Source of the DNA: UBA6168 sp039819485
GTDB lineage: Bacteria > Bacteroidota > Bacteroidia > Chitinophagales > Saprospiraceae
Assembly: GCA_039819485.1 (NCBI GenBank)
Contig: JBCBRY010000013.1
Span: 54,267-118,266 of the forward strand
DNA: 64,000 bases
Direction: 5' to 3'
A program made the position numbers and the translations under genes. The notes below the pieces were generated by a model. The model saw nothing but the letters and a program-made list of their open reading frames with translations, did not search any database and was not told the DNA's origin. Below are positions 62,592-64,000 of this stretch, piece by piece; position 1 is the stretch's first letter, and every line of letters starts with the position of its first letter.

Positions 62592-63044
62592 CTACTGGGA
62601 GGCGTCCGGCGGTGTCACCGTCGGCGAAGCCGGCGAGGGTGTTGCTGAGCCTGGCCCTTTCGATGTAGAGGTTTTTGCGTTCGGGGAGGAGGCCTTCCGT
62701 GGGTTTTGGTTTTTGGTTCCCGGCCTGGAGGTGCGGGATTTCGCTGCGCTCAGTTTCGGTTTTTGGTTTTTGGCCCGCTTCTTCTCTTTGACCACGGTCT
62801 TTCCTGCCGAGGTTTTCTCTTTTTTTTTAAGCTCGGCGGTCCTGCCTGCTTTGTCTGCAGCAGCAGCTTTTTCCAGGGCATAGGCCAGTTTTGCTTCCGT
62901 GAACTTGTTCCGCTTACGCTGGAGGGTATTTACCAGTCCACGGACGGCAGTGGGGTGTTTGGCGTACAGCTCAACGCCCTTGTTGTAGTCTCTGGCCCTG
63001 GAGGTGAGCCATTTCTCGATCTCGGATTTTTTAGCGGTGGCCAT
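62592..63044 (-). CDS. Hypothetical basic phage-island protein with embedded dispersed repeat
   Basis: The 150-aa product from the ATG at 63044 begins MATAKKSEIEKWLTSRARDY, with a helical N-terminal half (about 1-85) and a low-complexity Lys/Pro/Ser/Thr tail. Residues about 90-114 (NQKPKLSAAKSRTSRPGTKN) are encoded by the dispersed repeat at 62702-62774. The same repeat in the 31 kb region would encode a similar peptide. An upstream ATG at 63164, overlapping the previous gene stop, is an alternative start. No family is recognised. Confidence 0.55.
   Translation of the reverse strand: MATAKKSEIEKWLTSRARDYNKGVELYAKHPTAVRGLVNTLQRKRNKFTEAKLAYALEKAAAADKAGRTAELKKKEKTSAGKTVVKEKKRAKNQKPKLSAAKSRTSRPGTKNQNPRKASSPNAKTSTSKGPGSATPSPASPTVTPPDASQ
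62702..62774 (+). repeat. GGTTTCCCG/GCTTCGCTCAA repeat inside a phage-island gene
   Basis: GGTTTTTGGTTCCCGGCC, GTGCGGGATTTCGCTGCGC and TCAGTTTCGGTTTTTGG match the 31077 element, in frame within the 62592 gene. Confidence 0.75.
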
Positions 63045-63153
63045 CGGGTATTTTTTGATGAAACGATGGCGCAAAGATGGAGACAGGGCAATTGCCTTTG
63101 GTGGAAGGCAAGCGGTGTTGCCGCCAGGAACGGGAACACCGCTGTGTTCTGCC

Positions 63154-63384
63154 TTATTCTTCATCCATCATAAACAGGTAATACCACGCAAATTTCATTT
63201 CCTCCAGATCGGCATCGGATGGCTCGCCTTTGCAGGCATAGCCGATGAAGGCCGTGCCAACGGTGAGGGCGACCTGGTAGCGGCTTTCGATGGCTTTCAG
63301 GCGCAGGAGTTCGTTACGGTGGTCGGACGGTAGGGAGATTTTTGACCAGTCGGGCCGTGGCGGTTTTTTGTTCTGAGTAGTCAT
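63154..63384 (-). CDS. Hypothetical small phage-island protein
   Basis: The 76-aa product from the ATG at 63384 begins MTTQNKKPPRPDWSKISLPS, has a helical middle (HRNELLRLKAIESRYQVAL) and an acidic end MMDEE. It is the first gene of the minus-strand phage module. A 12-bp inverted repeat (TGGCGGTACAAG) starts two bases upstream of its ATG, suggesting repressor control. No family is recognised. Confidence 0.6.
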   Translation of the reverse strand: MTTQNKKPPRPDWSKISLPSDHRNELLRLKAIESRYQVALTVGTAFIGYACKGEPSDADLEEMKFAWYYLFMMDEE

Positions 63385-63385
63385 A

Positions 63386-63432
63386 TGGCGGTACAAGTAT
63401 AACAAGGTTCAGGCCCTTCCCTTGTACCGCCA
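63386..63432. promoter_or_regulatory. Inverted TGGCGGTACAAG sites at the head of the phage module
   Basis: TGGCGGTACAAG (63386-63397) and its exact complement (63421-63432) lie around a 23-base spacer. A third, near-identical half-site TGGCGGTACAGG lies at 63535-63546. Likely an operator cluster. Confidence 0.5.
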
Positions 63433-63757
63433 GATACACCTACACAGCCGCTAGACAGGTAGGAAGAAGGACCATCCCCTATATTTTGAAAAAATATAAT
63501 TGTCGAAAAAAGTTCCGACTGTGAAAAAATGTACTGGCGGTACAGGACAAAAGTAGAGGTTTATTTTTGATAAGACAAATGGGGAGGAATTCTTATCTTG
63601 CGACACCTTACTTTGGGAACTTAAACGTTCATTGATAACCGGAAAAAAGCACTTACGTAAATGTATTGTTTATGCCAAATGCATAAAACCCTTGGTTGTC
63701 TCTACAGCAAAATAGTGTACAGTTTACTGATAATGAGACACTTATCAATTACAACGG
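63433..63757. other. Non-coding stretch, possible CRISPR leader
   Basis: AT-rich sequence between the phage module and the first CRISPR repeat. One TGGCGGTACAGG site lies at 63535. No ORF or degenerate repeat is seen; it could be the leader. Confidence 0.35.
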
Positions 63758-64000
63758 GTCAGAGAGCTATCCATTTTTAGGTAGGATTGCGACTCATTGC
63801 AACTTTAGCATCCTGCGGAAGTTCCAAGTCAGAGAGCTATCCATTTTTAGGTAGGATTGCGACCTGTTTTCCCGTCTTTCGATTCTATCTTCCGATGTCA
63901 GAGAGCTATCCATTTTTAGGTAGGATTGCGACTCACAATTGTCATCTGCACTGGCTAATTCGTCCGGTCAGAGAGCTATCCATTTTTAGGTAGGATTGCG
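63758..64000. CRISPR. CRISPR array start, four 36-nt repeats in view
   Basis: The identical repeat begins GTCAGAGAGCTATCC, continues ATTTTTAGGTAGG and ends ATTGCGAC. Copies lie at 63758-63793, 63828-63863, 63897-63932 and 63967-64000 (last two bases cut off). Spacers of 34, 33 and 34 nt lie between them and are unrelated to each other. All visible repeats are perfect. No cas gene is in the window and the repeat ends GTC/GAC do not fix the type; the array orientation is undetermined. Confidence 0.95.

Noticed and set aside
57170..64000. Second attachment site for the tRNA-Leu element
   Set aside because: I looked for a repeat of the tRNA 3' end (GGTTCGACTCCAG) downstream and found none in the window.

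Overview
The window looks like part of a chromosome of a Bacteroidota bacterium, most likely of the Saprospiria (Lewinella/Haliscomenobacter/Saprospiraceae type). Seen directly: several very large secreted proteins with type IX secretion (T9SS) C-terminal sorting domains; CARDB, HYR, SprB-like, cohesin-like and dockerin-like modules; a DUF6089 outer membrane protein; several promoters with the Bacteroidota -7 box TAnnTTTG, two of them with TTG exactly 19 bases upstream; and many dispersed palindromes between genes. The genus is an inference; no rRNA gene is present.

Layout. 1-10.4 kb: a three-gene plus-strand operon of secreted proteins (CARDB repeat protein cut by the window edge, lipase/SprB/dockerin-like protein, cohesin-like T9SS protein). 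10.6-15.9 kb: a minus-strand operon for acyl-CoA (probably leucine/methylcrotonyl-CoA) degradation with biotin carboxylase, carboxyltransferase, enoyl-CoA hydratase and an AhpD-like protein. 16.0-16.75 kb: a XisH/XisI pair. 17-30.9 kb: housekeeping genes: a CBM20-containing 4-alpha-glucanotransferase, a polyprenyl synthetase, an RlmI-like rRNA methyltransferase, trpS, ridA, yceD-rpmF, an OmpA-like protein, a coiled-coil/helix-hairpin-helix protein, methionine-salvage genes mtnB/mtnA, a short Gly-Gly leader peptide gene that is easily missed, and an outer membrane barrel.

31.3-33.3 kb is an AT-rich three-gene cassette (short peptide, 126-aa single-helix protein, membrane HEIGH metallopeptidase) that I cannot assign to a known system. 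33-45.8 kb holds a TPR histidine kinase, a CSLREA T9SS protein, an SDR/membrane protein/AraC operon, two lipoproteins, two receiver-only response regulators and a DUF6089 protein. Five promoters in this region (at 31.3, 38.2, 42.05, 43.2 and 43.4 kb) share a gapless 30-bp motif placed exactly 29 bases upstream of the -7 box. This is the strongest unexplained signal in the window and looks like a local regulon.

46.3-54.3 kb carries two giant tandem paralogues (HYR repeats, dockerin-like, cohesin-like, T9SS domain). 55-57 kb holds an exported RidA-family lipoprotein, a SPOR-like secreted protein and a 50-aa membrane protein. At 57.1 kb a tRNA-Leu(GAG) is followed by a tyrosine integrase. Behind it lies a GC-richer minus-strand phage packaging module (terminase large and small subunits, ParB-methyltransferase fusion, small proteins) with no structural genes. 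The window ends inside a CRISPR array (36-nt repeat, four copies visible, no cas genes in view).

A second theme is repeat invasion. At least three families of dispersed palindromic or semi-palindromic elements sit at gene ends, one family directly abutting stop codons. Two families also occur in frame inside coding sequences (the RlmI-like gene and a phage-island gene).
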